From Streptomyces sp. NBC_01260 (GTDB lineage: Bacteria > Actinomycetota > Actinomycetes > Streptomycetales > Streptomycetaceae): a DNA stretch of 64,000 nucleotides. A program made the position numbers and the translations under genes. Positions within the stretch are counted from its first letter, which is position 1; every line of letters begins with the position of its first letter. This document shows, piece by piece, positions 38,705 through 48,016 of the stretch. The notes under the pieces are model-generated. The model did no database searches. It saw only the letters and a list, made by a program, of their open reading frames with translations, and was not told the origin of the DNA. Where the stretch lies: assembly GCF_036226405.1 (NCBI RefSeq), contig NZ_CP108464.1, positions 1,054,001 through 1,118,000 of the forward strand, written 5' to 3'.

Positions 38705-39088
38705 CTACGCCGTCGAGGCTGATGCTTCTGCGCTGGGCATGTCCCGCAGCCCCAGGCGGAGGTGCTCGACGTGGAAGAGGGCCTGGTCGAGGAGTTCCGC
38801 GACGTGGTGGTCGTACAGGGCATAGACGATCGAGCGGCCGTTGCGTTCGCCGGTGACCAGGCCGAGGTTGCGCAGTAGGCGTAGCTGGTGGGAGCAGGCG
38901 GAGGCTTCCATGCCGACGGCTTCGGCGAGGTCGCCGACCGCGCAGGGGCCTTCCTGGAGACGGGCGAGGATCCGCAAGCGGGAGGGGGTGGCCAGGGCCT
39001 GGAGGGTCGCCGCGACGTCGGTGGCACCCACGACGTCCAGGCGCTCGCGGGTGGTGGCGGTGTTCTTGGCATCGGCTCCGTGACCCAT
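38705..39088 (-). CDS. ArsR/SmtB-family metal sensor, NmtR/CzrA type
   Basis: 127 residues from ATG at 39088. Winged-helix core LATPSRLRILARLQEGPCAVGDLAEA and ASACSHQLRLLRNLGLV. The last helix reads YDHHVAELLDQALFHVEH: Asp-x-His-(10)-His-xx-His at offsets 0, 2, 13 and 16, the alpha-5 metal site of CzrA/NmtR (Zn, Co or Ni). It is divergent from a P1B-4 ATPase and should repress it until metal binds. Confidence 0.9.
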   Translation of the reverse strand: MGHGADAKNTATTRERLDVVGATDVAATLQALATPSRLRILARLQEGPCAVGDLAEAVGMEASACSHQLRLLRNLGLVTGERNGRSIVYALYDHHVAELLDQALFHVEHLRLGLRDMPSAEASASTA

Positions 39089-39110
39089 GATCCCATCATA
39101 CTGGCGACAC

Positions 39111-39126
39111 CTGAAGACCTGTTCAG
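39111..39126. promoter_or_regulatory. ArsR-type operator
   Basis: CTGAA-GACCTG-TTCAG, a TGAA-N6-TTCA palindrome as bound by SmtB/CzrA repressors, sits 23 bases from the sensor start and 57 before the ATPase start, in the divergent promoter. Confidence 0.75.
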
Positions 39127-39182
39127 ATGATCCTGTACGGTGAATGTGTCGCCACCCTCTGCCCGCGAAGGGTTGTTTTGTC

Positions 39183-41174
39183 ATGCCTTCTGTCCTGCTC
39201 CAGCATCCCCAAGCGGCCACTCCGACCGCATCGGGTGCGGCGCCGCGACGCCGCACCCGAGTGTTCGCGCTGGCCGAGGCCCGATGGGCCGCGGCCTCGC
39301 TGGTGCTGTTCCTGATCGCGCTGCCGCTGCAACTGAGCGGCGCCCCGGCCTGGGCGTGGGGCCCGCTGTACGCGGCGGCCTACGTCACCGGCGGCTGGGA
39401 GCCGGCCTGGGCCGGCCTTACGGCGCTGCGGGAGAAGACCCTGGATGTGGACCTGTTGATGATCGTGGCCGCGATCGGCGCGGCGTCGATCGGGCAGGTG
39501 ATGGACGGCGCGCTGCTGATCGTCATCTTCGCCACCTCCGGCGCCCTGGAGGCGCTGGCCACCGCCCGCACCCAGGACGCGGTCCGCGGTCTGCTCGACC
39601 TCGCCCCCTCTACGGCGACCCGCCTGGCTGACGACGGGAGCGAGGAGACGGTCGTCACCGAGGACCTCGCCGTCGGCGACACCATTCTCATCCGCCCCGG
39701 CGAGCGGGTCGGCGCCGACGGCCGAGTGCTGGAGGGGTCCAGCGAGGTCGACCAGGCCACCATCACCGGCGAGCCGCTGCCGGTGGCGAAGGAAGCCGGC
39801 GATGAAGTATTCGCCGGAACCCTGAACGGCACCGGGGCCATGCGAGTGAAGGTCGAGCGGGACGCCTCCGACTCGGTGATCGCCCGGATCGTCGCCATGG
39901 TCGAGGAAGCCTCCGGGACCAAGGCGCCGACCCAGCTGTTCATCGAGAAGGTCGAGCAGCGGTACAGCCTCGGCATGGTCTTCGCGACCCTCACGGTCTT
40001 CCTGGTGCCGCTGGGCTTCGGCGCGGACCTCACCGGATCGCTGCTGCGGGCCATGACCTTCATGATCGTCGCCTCGCCGTGCGCCGTGGTGCTGGCGACC
40101 ATGCCGCCGCTGCTCTCCGCCATCGCGAACGCCGGACGCCACGGCGTCCTCGTCAAGTCCGCCGTCGTCATGGAACGCCTCGGCCAGATCGACGCGGTCG
40201 CCCTGGACAAGACAGGCACCCTGACCGAAGGCACCCCCCAGATCACCGACATCCGCCCGCTGGCCGGCTCCGGCCTGCACGAGAACGCCCTCCTGGCGCT
40301 TGCCGCCGGCGCGGAGCACCCCAGCGAGCACCCGCTGGCCCGCGCAGTCGTCGACGCCGCCCGCGCCCGCGGCCTGGCCATCCCGGACATGGAGGACTTC
40401 ACGTCCGCCCCCGGGACCGGAGTCACCGCCACCGTCGACGGCCACACCATCGCGGTCGGCGCCCCCGCCCGCCTCCTCAGTGACACGGACGCGGCTTCCG
40501 CCGAGGCCGCGGCTGTCGCCGAGAACCTGGAACATGAGGGCCGCACGGCCGTCCTCGTCCAGCGTGCCGGCGCGCCCGTGGGTGTCCTGGGCGTCGCCGA
40601 CCGGCTGCGGCCCGACGCCACCGCTACCGTCGCCGCCTTGACCACGCTGACCGGCAGCGCCCCGATGCTGCTGACCGGTGACAACCCGCGCGCCGCCGCC
40701 CTGCTGGCCGATGAGGTAGGCATCAGCGACGTCCGCGCAGGGCTGCTTCCCCAGGACAAGGTCACCGCGGTCCAGGAACTGGAGAAGGCCGGCGCCAAGG
40801 TGCTGGTCATCGGTGACGGTGTCAACGACGCCCCCGCGCTGGCCGCCGCCCACACCGGCATCGCCATGGGGCGGGCCGGATCAGACCTCGCCCTGGAGAC
40901 ATCCGACGCGGTCATCGTCCGCGACGAACTCGCCACCGTTCCCACCGTCGTGAGCCTGTCCCGCGCCGCCCGGCGCCTGGTGGTGCAGAACCTGGTGATC
41001 GCCGCAGTATTCATCTCCGGTCTGGTCATCTGGGATCTTGCCGGGCACCTGCCGCTCCCACTCGGGGTCCTGGGGCACGAGGGATCGACCGTGATCGTCG
41101 GCCTCAACGGACTGCGGCTCCTGCGCGACGCCGCCTGGCTCCGGGCCGCCGCACCCGCCCGGAGCCGGCGTTGA
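39183..41174 (+). CDS. P1B-4-type metal-exporting ATPase (CtpD/CoaT-like)
   Basis: 663 residues from ATG at 39183 (GAAGGG ahead; an ATG at 39144 is possible). No N-terminal metal-binding domain. TGEPLPV of the actuator, metal-site S298-P-C300 in helix 4, phosphorylation motif D342-KTGTLTE, GDGVNDAPAL hinge, and HEGSTVIVGLNGLRLL in the last helices. SPC plus HEGxT defines subgroup P1B-4, which exports Co2+ and Fe2+/Ni2+. Divergent from its likely repressor. Confidence 0.92.
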   Translation: MPSVLLQHPQAATPTASGAAPRRRTRVFALAEARWAAASLVLFLIALPLQLSGAPAWAWGPLYAAAYVTGGWEPAWAGLTALREKTLDVDLLMIVAAIGAASIGQVMDGALLIVIFATSGALEALATARTQDAVRGLLDLAPSTATRLADDGSEETVVTEDLAVGDTILIRPGERVGADGRVLEGSSEVDQATITGEPLPVAKEAGDEVFAGTLNGTGAMRVKVERDASDSVIARIVAMVEEASGTKAPTQLFIEKVEQRYSLGMVFATLTVFLVPLGFGADLTGSLLRAMTFMIVASPCAVVLATMPPLLSAIANAGRHGVLVKSAVVMERLGQIDAVALDKTGTLTEGTPQITDIRPLAGSGLHENALLALAAGAEHPSEHPLARAVVDAARARGLAIPDMEDFTSAPGTGVTATVDGHTIAVGAPARLLSDTDAASAEAAAVAENLEHEGRTAVLVQRAGAPVGVLGVADRLRPDATATVAALTTLTGSAPMLLTGDNPRAAALLADEVGISDVRAGLLPQDKVTAVQELEKAGAKVLVIGDGVNDAPALAAAHTGIAMGRAGSDLALETSDAVIVRDELATVPTVVSLSRAARRLVVQNLVIAAVFISGLVIWDLAGHLPLPLGVLGHEGSTVIVGLNGLRLLRDAAWLRAAAPARSRR

Positions 41175-41269
41175 GCCGCCGCAGCAAGAAGGAGGCCCCG
41201 CCCCGGGGGCGGTGCGTCGCCATGGGTGATGCCGGCGCCGCAGTGGGCGTCGGCGGTCTGCCGGACGGT

Positions 41270-41376
41270 GCAGACGGACTGGAGTGCTCCTCGCCATACA
41301 TGCCGGAATGAACGACGTAGGTGTGCCGCCAGTGCCGCCGCTGCTCGTCCGCCAGCTCCTGGTCGCCGTCCGTCAT
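41270..41376 (-). pseudogene. N-terminal fragment of a SAM-dependent methyltransferase
   Basis: MTDGDQELADEQRRHW then RHTYVVHSGMYGEEHS matches the first ~35 residues of a class I methyltransferase type common near Streptomyces metal genes (…MYGEEPS…). The SAM-binding motif that should follow is absent; the frame becomes low-complexity. A truncated remnant. Confidence 0.5.
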
Positions 41377-41622
41377 CGTCCGCCCAGCCCCACTTGCCCA
41401 CCCGGCTGTGCCGGGTACCGGCCCAGCCCAGACGCGGTGGCCGGCGAGAGGACGGTCGGCTCACACCGGTCACCGGCAGCTGCCACTGAGGTGCGGGCAA
41501 GGGGCCTCGGCGATGGCCTGGGAGACGGCTCGACGCGGCGGCGAGGATTCTTCGGCCGGACCTTCGGCGGGTCGAACTCGACCGATTGTGACTTTGAGTG
41601 CTCGACAGGATACATTGCGTGC

Positions 41623-42045
41623 ATGATCGGTGCGATGGCGCCCTCCTCGGCGCATCACCGCGCGTGGGACAGCGGCGTGCTCGTCGTCCTGATCTGGGTG
41701 GCATTCCACCTCCTTGGCTGCGTGCACAGCCATGGCCCGGGGTTCGAGAGCCAGCACTATCCGCTGAACGCGCTACCCGTGGCTGCCGCTCCCGTCGCCG
41801 CATCCGGCGCGGCCACTGCTTCCCTTCCCCAGCGCGCACCGTGCTGCCCCGAGACGGGCGATCACGTGGTGGACCGGATCCGCGGCGACGTCCCCACCCC
41901 GCCGGCGCTCGGCGGGGCACTGCCGGTCGATGCCCGGCCGGATGCGCCCGCCGCGCTGACCGGTGCCGGAGCCGCGAGGGCCCCCAACCACAGTGCCGTT
42001 GGCGGGCGCTGCATTCTCACGGCCCTGTGCGTGGCGCGGACCTGA
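41623..42045 (+). CDS. Small Cys/His-containing membrane-anchored protein, unknown
   Basis: 140 residues from ATG at 41623 (a second ATG four codons later is possible). One hydrophobic segment (SGVLVVLIWVAFHLLGCVHS) is followed by a Pro/Ala-rich, probably external tail with a CC pair and several His (SQHYP, CCPETGDH). I recognise no domain. Its place between a metal ATPase and an ars-like group, and its potential metal ligands, suggest a metal-related role, but that is inference. Confidence 0.55.
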   Translation: MIGAMAPSSAHHRAWDSGVLVVLIWVAFHLLGCVHSHGPGFESQHYPLNALPVAAAPVAASGAATASLPQRAPCCPETGDHVVDRIRGDVPTPPALGGALPVDARPDAPAALTGAGAARAPNHSAVGGRCILTALCVART

Positions 42046-42183
42046 CCGCTCCCGCACAGCCGCCTTCCACCTCACCCTGTCCGGCACAGCCGGGCGGAGC
42101 CTTGACGGCTGTGTGTCCGCGCCCTGATCCGCCGATGCCCCGAGCCGGCCGATGTCCGGCCGGGGCCGAGGAGCCGTGACACC

Positions 42184-43302
42184 GTGATGGACAGCCACAC
42201 TCACACCTACGCCCCTGCCCCCGCCTCCGCCCGCCGACCGTCCGATCTGGTCGGCCACACCCCGGTCCTGTGGATCGGTGCACCCCTCGCCGGTGCCGGC
42301 CGCGGTTTCTGGGCGAAGCTCGAAGGCCACAACCCGGGTGGCATCAAGGACCGACCCGCCCTGCACATGGTCGCTCGCGCCCGTACCCGCGGGGAGCTGG
42401 CCGATGGCGCGCCGATCATCGAATCCTCCAGCGGCACCCTCGGGCTGGGCCTGGCCCTGGCCGGCATCACCTTCGGACACCCGGTGACCGTAGTCACCGA
42501 CCCCGGCCTTGAGCCCGCGATCGGCCGGGCCCTGGCCGCCTACGGTGCCGACGTCGAGACCGTTACCGTCGCCCACCCGACCGGTGGCTGGCAGCAAGCA
42601 CGGCGAGAGAAGGTGGACGAGCTACTGGCCGCACAGCCGGGCGCGTGGTGCCCGGACCAGTACAACAACCCCGACAACGCCGCCGCCTACACACCGCTGG
42701 CCGCCGAGCTCATCGCCCAACTGGGACGCATCGACGTCCTGGTCGCCTCCGTCGGCACCGGCGGCCACTCGGCGGGCATCTCCACCGCGCTGCGCCGGAC
42801 ATTCCCGGACCTAGCGCTGATCGGGGTGGACGCGACCGGATCGACGATCTTCGGGCAGCCCGCCGGACAGCGGCTGATGCGCGGCCTGGGCTCCAGCATC
42901 CACCCCGGCAACGTCGCCTACGAGGCCTTCACCGAAGTCCACTGGGTCGCCCCCGCCGAAGCGGTGCACTCCTGCCGCGCACTGGCCCGCCACCACTACG
43001 CCTCGGGCGGCTGGAGCGTGGGGGCGGTCGCCCTGGTCGCGGGATGGGCCGCGCGCACCTACCCCGCCGGAACGAGGATCGCCGCGATCTTCCCCGACGG
43101 TCCCCACCGCTACCTCGACACGATCTACAACGACGGCTGGTGCCACGACCACCACCTGCTCAACACCCCGGCAGGGCTGCCGGAGGAGCCCGACGAGATC
43201 ACCGGCCCGGGCGAGCGGACGGTGACGTCCTGGACGCGCTGCACCTCGGTCGCCGACCCGGCGCCGGCCGCCGTCCGCGCCGTGCTGGCCGGTGCCCGGT
43301 GA
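42184..43302 (+). CDS. PLP-dependent cysteine synthase-like enzyme
   Basis: 372 residues, GTG at 42184 with GAGGAG ahead. Fold-type II PLP enzyme: [12 protein letters not shown] has the Schiff-base Lys, [13 protein letters not shown] is the substrate loop, and [10 protein letters not shown] the phosphate-binding Gly loop. It is longer than CysK/CysM (~310), with a C-terminal extension. Its GTGA overlap with the MFS gene suggests the two act together, perhaps making and exporting a metal- or metalloid-related amino acid conjugate. The precise substrate is unknown. Confidence 0.82.
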   Translation: MMDSHTHTYAPAPASARRPSDLVGHTPVLWIGAPLAGAGRGFWAKLEGHNPGGIKDRPALHMVARARTRGELADGAPIIESSSGTLGLGLALAGITFGHPVTVVTDPGLEPAIGRALAAYGADVETVTVAHPTGGWQQARREKVDELLAAQPGAWCPDQYNNPDNAAAYTPLAAELIAQLGRIDVLVASVGTGGHSAGISTALRRTFPDLALIGVDATGSTIFGQPAGQRLMRGLGSSIHPGNVAYEAFTEVHWVAPAEAVHSCRALARHHYASGGWSVGAVALVAGWAARTYPAGTRIAAIFPDGPHRYLDTIYNDGWCHDHHLLNTPAGLPEEPDEITGPGERTVTSWTRCTSVADPAPAAVRAVLAGAR

Positions 43303-44576
43303 GGCGGCTGCGCGCCCAGCTGCGCTCCTTCGACTCCAGTCTGCAACTGCTGATGGTCAACCAGTTCGGCATCAACCTCGGCTTCTACATGCTCATGCCC
43401 TACCTGGCCGACCACCTCGCCCACGGCCTCGGCTTGGCAGCCTGGGCGGTCGGCCTGGTGCTGGGCGTACGCAACCTGTCCCAGCAGGGCATGTTCTGGC
43501 TCGGCGGCACCCTGGCCGACCGGGTCGGCTACAAGCCGATGATCCTGGCCGGCTGCGGCCTCAGGACGGCTGCGTTCGTGCTGCTGGCCGTCGCCGACAC
43601 GCTGCCCGCGCTCATCATCGCCTCGGCTGTCACCGGGTTCGCCGGAGCGCTGTTCAACCCGGCGGTCCGCGCCTACATCGCGGACGGCGCCGGGGAGCGC
43701 CGGGTGGAGGCGTTCTCCTGTTTCAACATCTTCTACCAGGCAGGCATCCTGCTCGGCCCCCTCGCCGGACTCGCCCTGCTCGCCTTCGACTTCCGCCTCG
43801 TCTGCGCGGTCTCGGCGACCGTGTTCGGGGCGCTGGCCATCGTCCAGGCCCGCGCCCTGCCTGCCCGGCATCCGGCACCGGACCCGCAGCGCACGAACGG
43901 CTGGCGGGGAATCGCCGCGGACTGGCGAGCGATTGCCCGCAACCGGCCCTTCGTGCTGTTCTCCGCCGCGATGGCCGGCTCCTACCTGCTGGCCTTCCAG
44001 ACCTACCTCGCCCTGCCCCTCCGGGCCCGCGCCCTGGTGGGCGATTCCAGCGGCACCGCGATGGGCGTCGTCTTCGCCGTCTCCGCCCTGGTGGCCGTCG
44101 CCGGACAGCTCCGGCTCACCGACTGGGCCAGGAAACGCCTGGACGCGCCGAAGGCCATCGCGATCGGCCTGGCGGTGATGGGAGCGGCGTTCCTGGTCAT
44201 GCTGCCCGGCCCCCACCACACCGCCCACGGCTTGGGCGCGGTCCTTGGCCTCGCCGGCCTAGTGGCCTGCGCGGCACTGCTGGCCGCCGGCTCCGCGCTG
44301 CTGTACCCGTTCGAGATGGACACCCTGGTCCGCCTCTCGGGCGAACGTCTGGTGGCCACCTACTACGGCGCCTACAGCACGGTGGCCGGCATCGCCGTCG
44401 CCGGAGGGAATCTCGCGGTGGGCGCTGTGTTCGACCTCGCCGCCCGCACCCACACTCCGTGGCTTCCCTGGGCGGCACTGACCGCCCTCGGGCTCGGCTG
44501 CGCCACCGCCCTGACCAGCCTGCGCCGCACCGGACACCTCCACCCCGCTCCGGCCGCAGCACCGGCCCCAGCCTGA
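43299..44576 (+). CDS. MFS transporter coupled to the CysK-like gene
   Basis: 425 residues, 12 helices; GTG overlaps the preceding stop by four bases. [26 protein letters not shown] holds the MFS motif A region (quoted: [12 protein letters not shown]). DHA1-like exporter; no substrate can be assigned. The coupling to the PLP enzyme is the main clue. Confidence 0.82.
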   Translation: MRRLRAQLRSFDSSLQLLMVNQFGINLGFYMLMPYLADHLAHGLGLAAWAVGLVLGVRNLSQQGMFWLGGTLADRVGYKPMILAGCGLRTAAFVLLAVADTLPALIIASAVTGFAGALFNPAVRAYIADGAGERRVEAFSCFNIFYQAGILLGPLAGLALLAFDFRLVCAVSATVFGALAIVQARALPARHPAPDPQRTNGWRGIAADWRAIARNRPFVLFSAAMAGSYLLAFQTYLALPLRARALVGDSSGTAMGVVFAVSALVAVAGQLRLTDWARKRLDAPKAIAIGLAVMGAAFLVMLPGPHHTAHGLGAVLGLAGLVACAALLAAGSALLYPFEMDTLVRLSGERLVATYYGAYSTVAGIAVAGGNLAVGAVFDLAARTHTPWLPWAALTALGLGCATALTSLRRTGHLHPAPAAAPAPA

Positions 44577-44599
44577 GAACAAGTGGCCGGGCACGTCCT

Positions 44600-44932
44600 T
44601 CACGCGTGGGGTGCGCGCCCGGTCAGCCGGTGGTCGGCCACATCGAGCGCTTCCGGGACGAGGCGCCGCAGGTGTCCGTCGGTCAGCGCGTAGATCACCG
44701 GGCGGCCTTCCTTACGAGTGGTCACCAGACCCGGCATTCTCAGCCGGGCCAGATGCCGGCTCACCGCCGGTCGTGCCGCGTCCACGCTCTCGGCCAGTGA
44801 TGCGACGTCCGCCATGTGGTGCCCCGCGCCCAGCCCGCCGCGCCGTACCGCGTAGGTGCGACGTGTCGGTGGGGCCCGTGCCGTGCTCTTCTCGTAAGGC
44901 TTCCGGGATGATCCACGCCGTACTGCACGCAC
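44600..44932 (-). CDS. ArsR-family regulator, N-terminus uncertain or degraded
   Basis: The C-terminal ~75 residues are a good ArsR wing: MADVASLAESVDAARPAVSR, HLARLRMPGLVTTRKEGRPV and IYALTDGHLRRLVPEALDVAD. Upstream, APPTRRTYAVRRGGLGAGHH looks like a distorted version of the usual ADPTRRAVLR helix, and no start has a ribosome site; the first ATG (44932) overlaps the divergent permease start. Either a noncanonical start or an N-terminal lesion. Convergent with the MFS gene, divergent from the permease it may control. Confidence 0.55.
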   Translation of the reverse strand: MRAVRRGSSRKPYEKSTARAPPTRRTYAVRRGGLGAGHHMADVASLAESVDAARPAVSRHLARLRMPGLVTTRKEGRPVIYALTDGHLRRLVPEALDVADHRLTGRAPHA

Positions 44933-46122
44933 TGTCGATCGCCGGTTCCATGACCTGGGAGATCACCTGGGCCCTGATCCTGGGCTTCGCCCTGTCCGCC
45001 GTCGTGCAGGCCGTCGTCCGTAAGTCCACCGTCGTCTCCCTGCTCGGCGACGACCTCCCCCGCACCCTGGCCATTGCCGCCGGTCTCGGCGCCGCCTCGT
45101 CCTCGTGCTCCTACGCGGCTGTGGCCCTGGCCCGCTCGCTGTTCCGCAAGGGCGCGAACTTCACCGCCGCGATGGCCTTCGAGATCGCCTCCACCAACCT
45201 CGTCGTCGAACTCGGTGTCATCCTGGCTCTGCTGATGGGCTGGCAGTTCACCGCGGCGGAGTTCGTCGGCGGCCCCATCATGATCGTCGTGCTGGCAGTG
45301 CTGTTCCGGCTCTTCCTGCGCGACAAGCTCCTGCGCCAGGCCCGCGAACAGGCAGCACGCGGGCTCGCCGGCTCGATGGAGGGTCACGCGGCGATGGACA
45401 TGTCCGTCCAGCGGGAGGGCTCCTTCGCCCGCCGGCTGTTCTCTCGCGAGGGCTTCACCTCCACGAGCCAAGTCTTCGTCATGGAGTGGGCGGCGATCCT
45501 GCGCGACCTGGTGATCGGCCTGCTCATCGCCGGCGCCATCGCCGCGTGGGTGCCGGACTCCTTCTGGCGCACGTTCTTCTTCGACGGCCACCCGCTGGCA
45601 TCCAAGCTGTGGGGCCCGCTGATCGGCCCGCTGGTCGCGATCGCCTCGTTCGTCTGCTCGATCGGCAACGTGCCGCTCGCGGTCGTCCTGTGGAAGGGCG
45701 GCATCAGCTTCGGCGGAGTCGTCGCGTTCGTCTTCGCCGACCTGCTGATCCTGCCGATCCTCAACATCTACCGGAAGTACTACGGCACAAAGATGACGCT
45801 CTTCCTCCTCGGCACGTTCTACCTCTCCATGGTCGTCGCCGGCTACATCGTGGAGTTCACCTTCGGCGGCCTGGGCCTCATCCCCGACCGGGCCGACGCC
45901 GTGATCCCCATGGAGGGCGTCACCTGGAACTACACGACCTGGCTCAACATCGCCTTTCTCATCCTGGCTGCCGCCCTCCTCACCCGGTTCTTCCGCAGCG
46001 GCGGCATCTCGATGCTCCGCATGATGGGAGGCTCCCCCACCACAGAACACGACCACTCAGCCCACCAGCACACCGGCCCGCGCCAGGGCCCCGGAGGACC
46101 GCACGGGGGCCACCGCCGCTGA
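44908..46122 (+). CDS. ArsP/DUF318-type permease with His-rich tail
   Basis: 404 residues from ATG at 44908 (AAGG eight bases ahead). Permease family PF03773: two bundles of helices with LLGDDLPRTLAIAAGLGAAS and SSSCSYAAVALARSLFRKG in the first and FVCSIGNVPLAVVLWKGGIS in the second, each with one Cys in the S-C motif. ArsP-type members export trivalent organoarsenicals. The C-terminus ends in a Gly/His tail (EHDHSAHQH, GGPHGGHRR) able to bind metal. Confidence 0.82.
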   Translation: MIHAVLHALSIAGSMTWEITWALILGFALSAVVQAVVRKSTVVSLLGDDLPRTLAIAAGLGAASSSCSYAAVALARSLFRKGANFTAAMAFEIASTNLVVELGVILALLMGWQFTAAEFVGGPIMIVVLAVLFRLFLRDKLLRQAREQAARGLAGSMEGHAAMDMSVQREGSFARRLFSREGFTSTSQVFVMEWAAILRDLVIGLLIAGAIAAWVPDSFWRTFFFDGHPLASKLWGPLIGPLVAIASFVCSIGNVPLAVVLWKGGISFGGVVAFVFADLLILPILNIYRKYYGTKMTLFLLGTFYLSMVVAGYIVEFTFGGLGLIPDRADAVIPMEGVTWNYTTWLNIAFLILAAALLTRFFRSGGISMLRMMGGSPTTEHDHSAHQHTGPRQGPGGPHGGHRR

Positions 46123-46212
46123 CCACCACCCGCACTCTCCACCCGGGGGTGGATCCGGTGCTCCGTCCCCGGGCCGATCCGCCCGCGCCCCCACCATGCT
46201 CAACTGATCCCC

Positions 46213-46836
46213 GTGACTGCCACATTGCCCCGGATCCTGCCCAGCCCGGACGGCAAGCCGCTCCCACCCGAGGGAACGGCGACCGCCTTCCGCGCCTTCA
46301 CGCCCGAACTGGCCGCCGGCCGACGCGCCTGGACGGCCGCCGGAGCTGCCTTCCTTGCCGGACTGTTCGACCAGCTCGCCCCCGATCGGGACACCACCCA
46401 GGCAACCGGCCGCGACGACCCGGTACGCGACGCCCTCACCTGCGGCGGCCCCCTGCACCACAGCACCTGCCTGGAACTGGGCTCCGGTGCCGGCACCGGC
46501 ACCGGCGCCGGCCAGTTCACCCGCCTTCTCGCGTCCGTCTTCCCGACCGTGATCAGCCTCGACCTCTCCGAGCAGATGCTCCGCCAGGCCGCCGGCCGCT
46601 CCGCGGCAGGCGTCCGCGCGGACGCCGGCGCCCTGGCCGTCGCCGATGCCTCCATCCCTACCGTCGCCGCCATCGACGTGCTCCTGTTCCCCACCGAAAC
46701 AGCCCGGGTCCAGGCCCCGGACGACGTACTGCTGTGGATCAACCAACTCGCCGTCGAGACGATCCGCCCGGTCCGGGAGGAGATCGAACGGCGCATCCGC
46801 GGACTGCTCGCCGAACTCGGCATCGAGACGGCATGA
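46213..46836 (+). CDS. Methyltransferase-like protein with an arsenate-reductase-like tail
   Basis: 207 residues from GTG at 46213 (weak ribosome site). CLELGSGAGTGTGAGQFTRL is SAM motif I and VISLDLSEQMLRQA motif II; IDVLLFPTETARV resembles motif IV/V. The last ~32 residues (VETIRPVREEIERRIRGLLA then ELGIETA) no longer look like a methyltransferase but like the C-terminal helix of LMW-phosphatase-type arsenate reductases (…VR.IRDEIE.RVRALLAELG). It may be a chimera formed by deletion. It overlaps the acetyltransferase by four bases. Confidence 0.6.
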   Translation: MTATLPRILPSPDGKPLPPEGTATAFRAFTPELAAGRRAWTAAGAAFLAGLFDQLAPDRDTTQATGRDDPVRDALTCGGPLHHSTCLELGSGAGTGTGAGQFTRLLASVFPTVISLDLSEQMLRQAAGRSAAGVRADAGALAVADASIPTVAAIDVLLFPTETARVQAPDDVLLWINQLAVETIRPVREEIERRIRGLLAELGIETA

Positions 46837-47348
46837 CCAGCGCCGCGCCGGCGACAGGCGGGCGCATCACGGCGATGCGGCCCGAGCATGCCGAACAGGT
46901 CTTGGCGATCTATCAGCTCGGCATCGACGAGTGCAACGCCACCTTCGAGACCACCGCCCCGGACTGGAAGGAGTTCGACGCGGCCAAGCTGCCCGAGCAC
47001 CGCCTGGTCGCCCTCAACGAGCAGGCACGCGTCCTGGGCTGGGCCGCCGTGGTCCCGGTCTCCGACCGCTGCGCGTACGCCGGAGTGGTCGAGCACTCCG
47101 TCTACACCAGCCCCGAAGCCCGCGGACGCGGCGTGGGATTCGCATTGCTGACCGCCCTGCTGGCTTCAACCGATGCGAGCGGGATCTGGACGGTGCAGTC
47201 CGGGATCTTCCCCGAGAACACAGCCAGCCTCGCACTGCACGCAAAGGCCGGGTTCCGCGTCATCGGCACCCGCGAACGCATCGGCCTCCACCAAGGCCAG
47301 TGGCGCGATGTCGTTCTCGTCGAACGCCGCAGTCCGGCGATCAGCTGA
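46833..47348 (+). CDS. GNAT acetyltransferase (ArsN/phosphinothricin-type)
   Basis: 171 residues, ATGA overlap with the preceding gene. GIDECNATFET is the substrate-side signature of the phosphinothricin/arsinothricin acetyltransferase group, and VYTSPEARGRGVGFALLTAL is the acetyl-CoA loop (RGxGxA). ArsN1 enzymes detoxify arsinothricin by N-acetylation. The ars-like neighbours support that reading; other amine substrates are possible. Confidence 0.8.
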   Translation: MTSAAPATGGRITAMRPEHAEQVLAIYQLGIDECNATFETTAPDWKEFDAAKLPEHRLVALNEQARVLGWAAVVPVSDRCAYAGVVEHSVYTSPEARGRGVGFALLTALLASTDASGIWTVQSGIFPENTASLALHAKAGFRVIGTRERIGLHQGQWRDVVLVERRSPAIS

Positions 47349-48016
47349 GCGCCCGGCCGCGATCACGAGGTTTCGGCCGACAGGACCTCGTCCCCGCCCG
47401 GTGCCGGCCGACGACCGCTCCGGCAACGTTCCTGTCGCCCCCTGACGGCCGCCCGCCCGCCCCGTGCGCAACGGGACGACCCGCTGGTGAGCCTGTCACG
47501 CGCCCCGGCGGACCCGGCCATCGTCGGCGTGCAGGACAGAGTTGGCCCCTCAGGTGGTTGCTCGCAGGCTTGTTCGCCGGACTCCCGCAGCAAGGTCGGC
47601 ATGAAGGAACCCTTCGAGGCCGGCCCTCTGCCGGTACCCCGCGCGGCGGGGCCTTGCGGGTGGCGGCGAGCCCCTCTTCGCCGTCACCGACCTGTGCGGG
47701 CTCCACGACGGCACCGTCATCGCCGGCCGCGTACGGCGACATCCCTCCCCGAGGCCGCTGCAGGACCGGTAGCCGGATGCGCCGGCGCCGAACGGAGTTC
47801 AAGACAAGAGGAGTTGGGGGACTGGTAGGAAAGTTTACTGTTCGCTAGCATTCCGGGCGGCGGCTTGGCGCGATGCCTGACTCCCGTGGGCATGACGCGC
47901 TCAGTGAGAGCTCTGGCCCGGCCGCCGTGACGCCGCCCCTGCCCGCACGCGGGTGGGGACACGACGTCACGCACCGATGCCCAGCTCTCGCCACCCCCAA
48001 GGCCAGGAGTCCAGGG
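47349..48016 (+). promoter_or_regulatory. Gene-poor region with a palindromic operator-like site
   Basis: About 670 bases without a supportable gene. At 47827-47839 AGGAAA-G-TTTACT forms a near-palindrome (one mismatch), ~180 bases upstream of the secreted phosphoesterase. AGGAAA-n-TTTCCT-like boxes are known upstream of Streptomyces secreted hydrolase genes, so this may be an operator. Confidence 0.35.

Noticed and set aside
39123..41920. Minus-strand frames opposite the P-type ATPase
   Set aside because: Antisense shadows; the ATPase has every family motif.
45105..46212. Plus-strand frame overlapping the permease in another phase
   Set aside because: Arg/Pro/His-rich shadow. Only its end, from 46833, is the real acetyltransferase gene.
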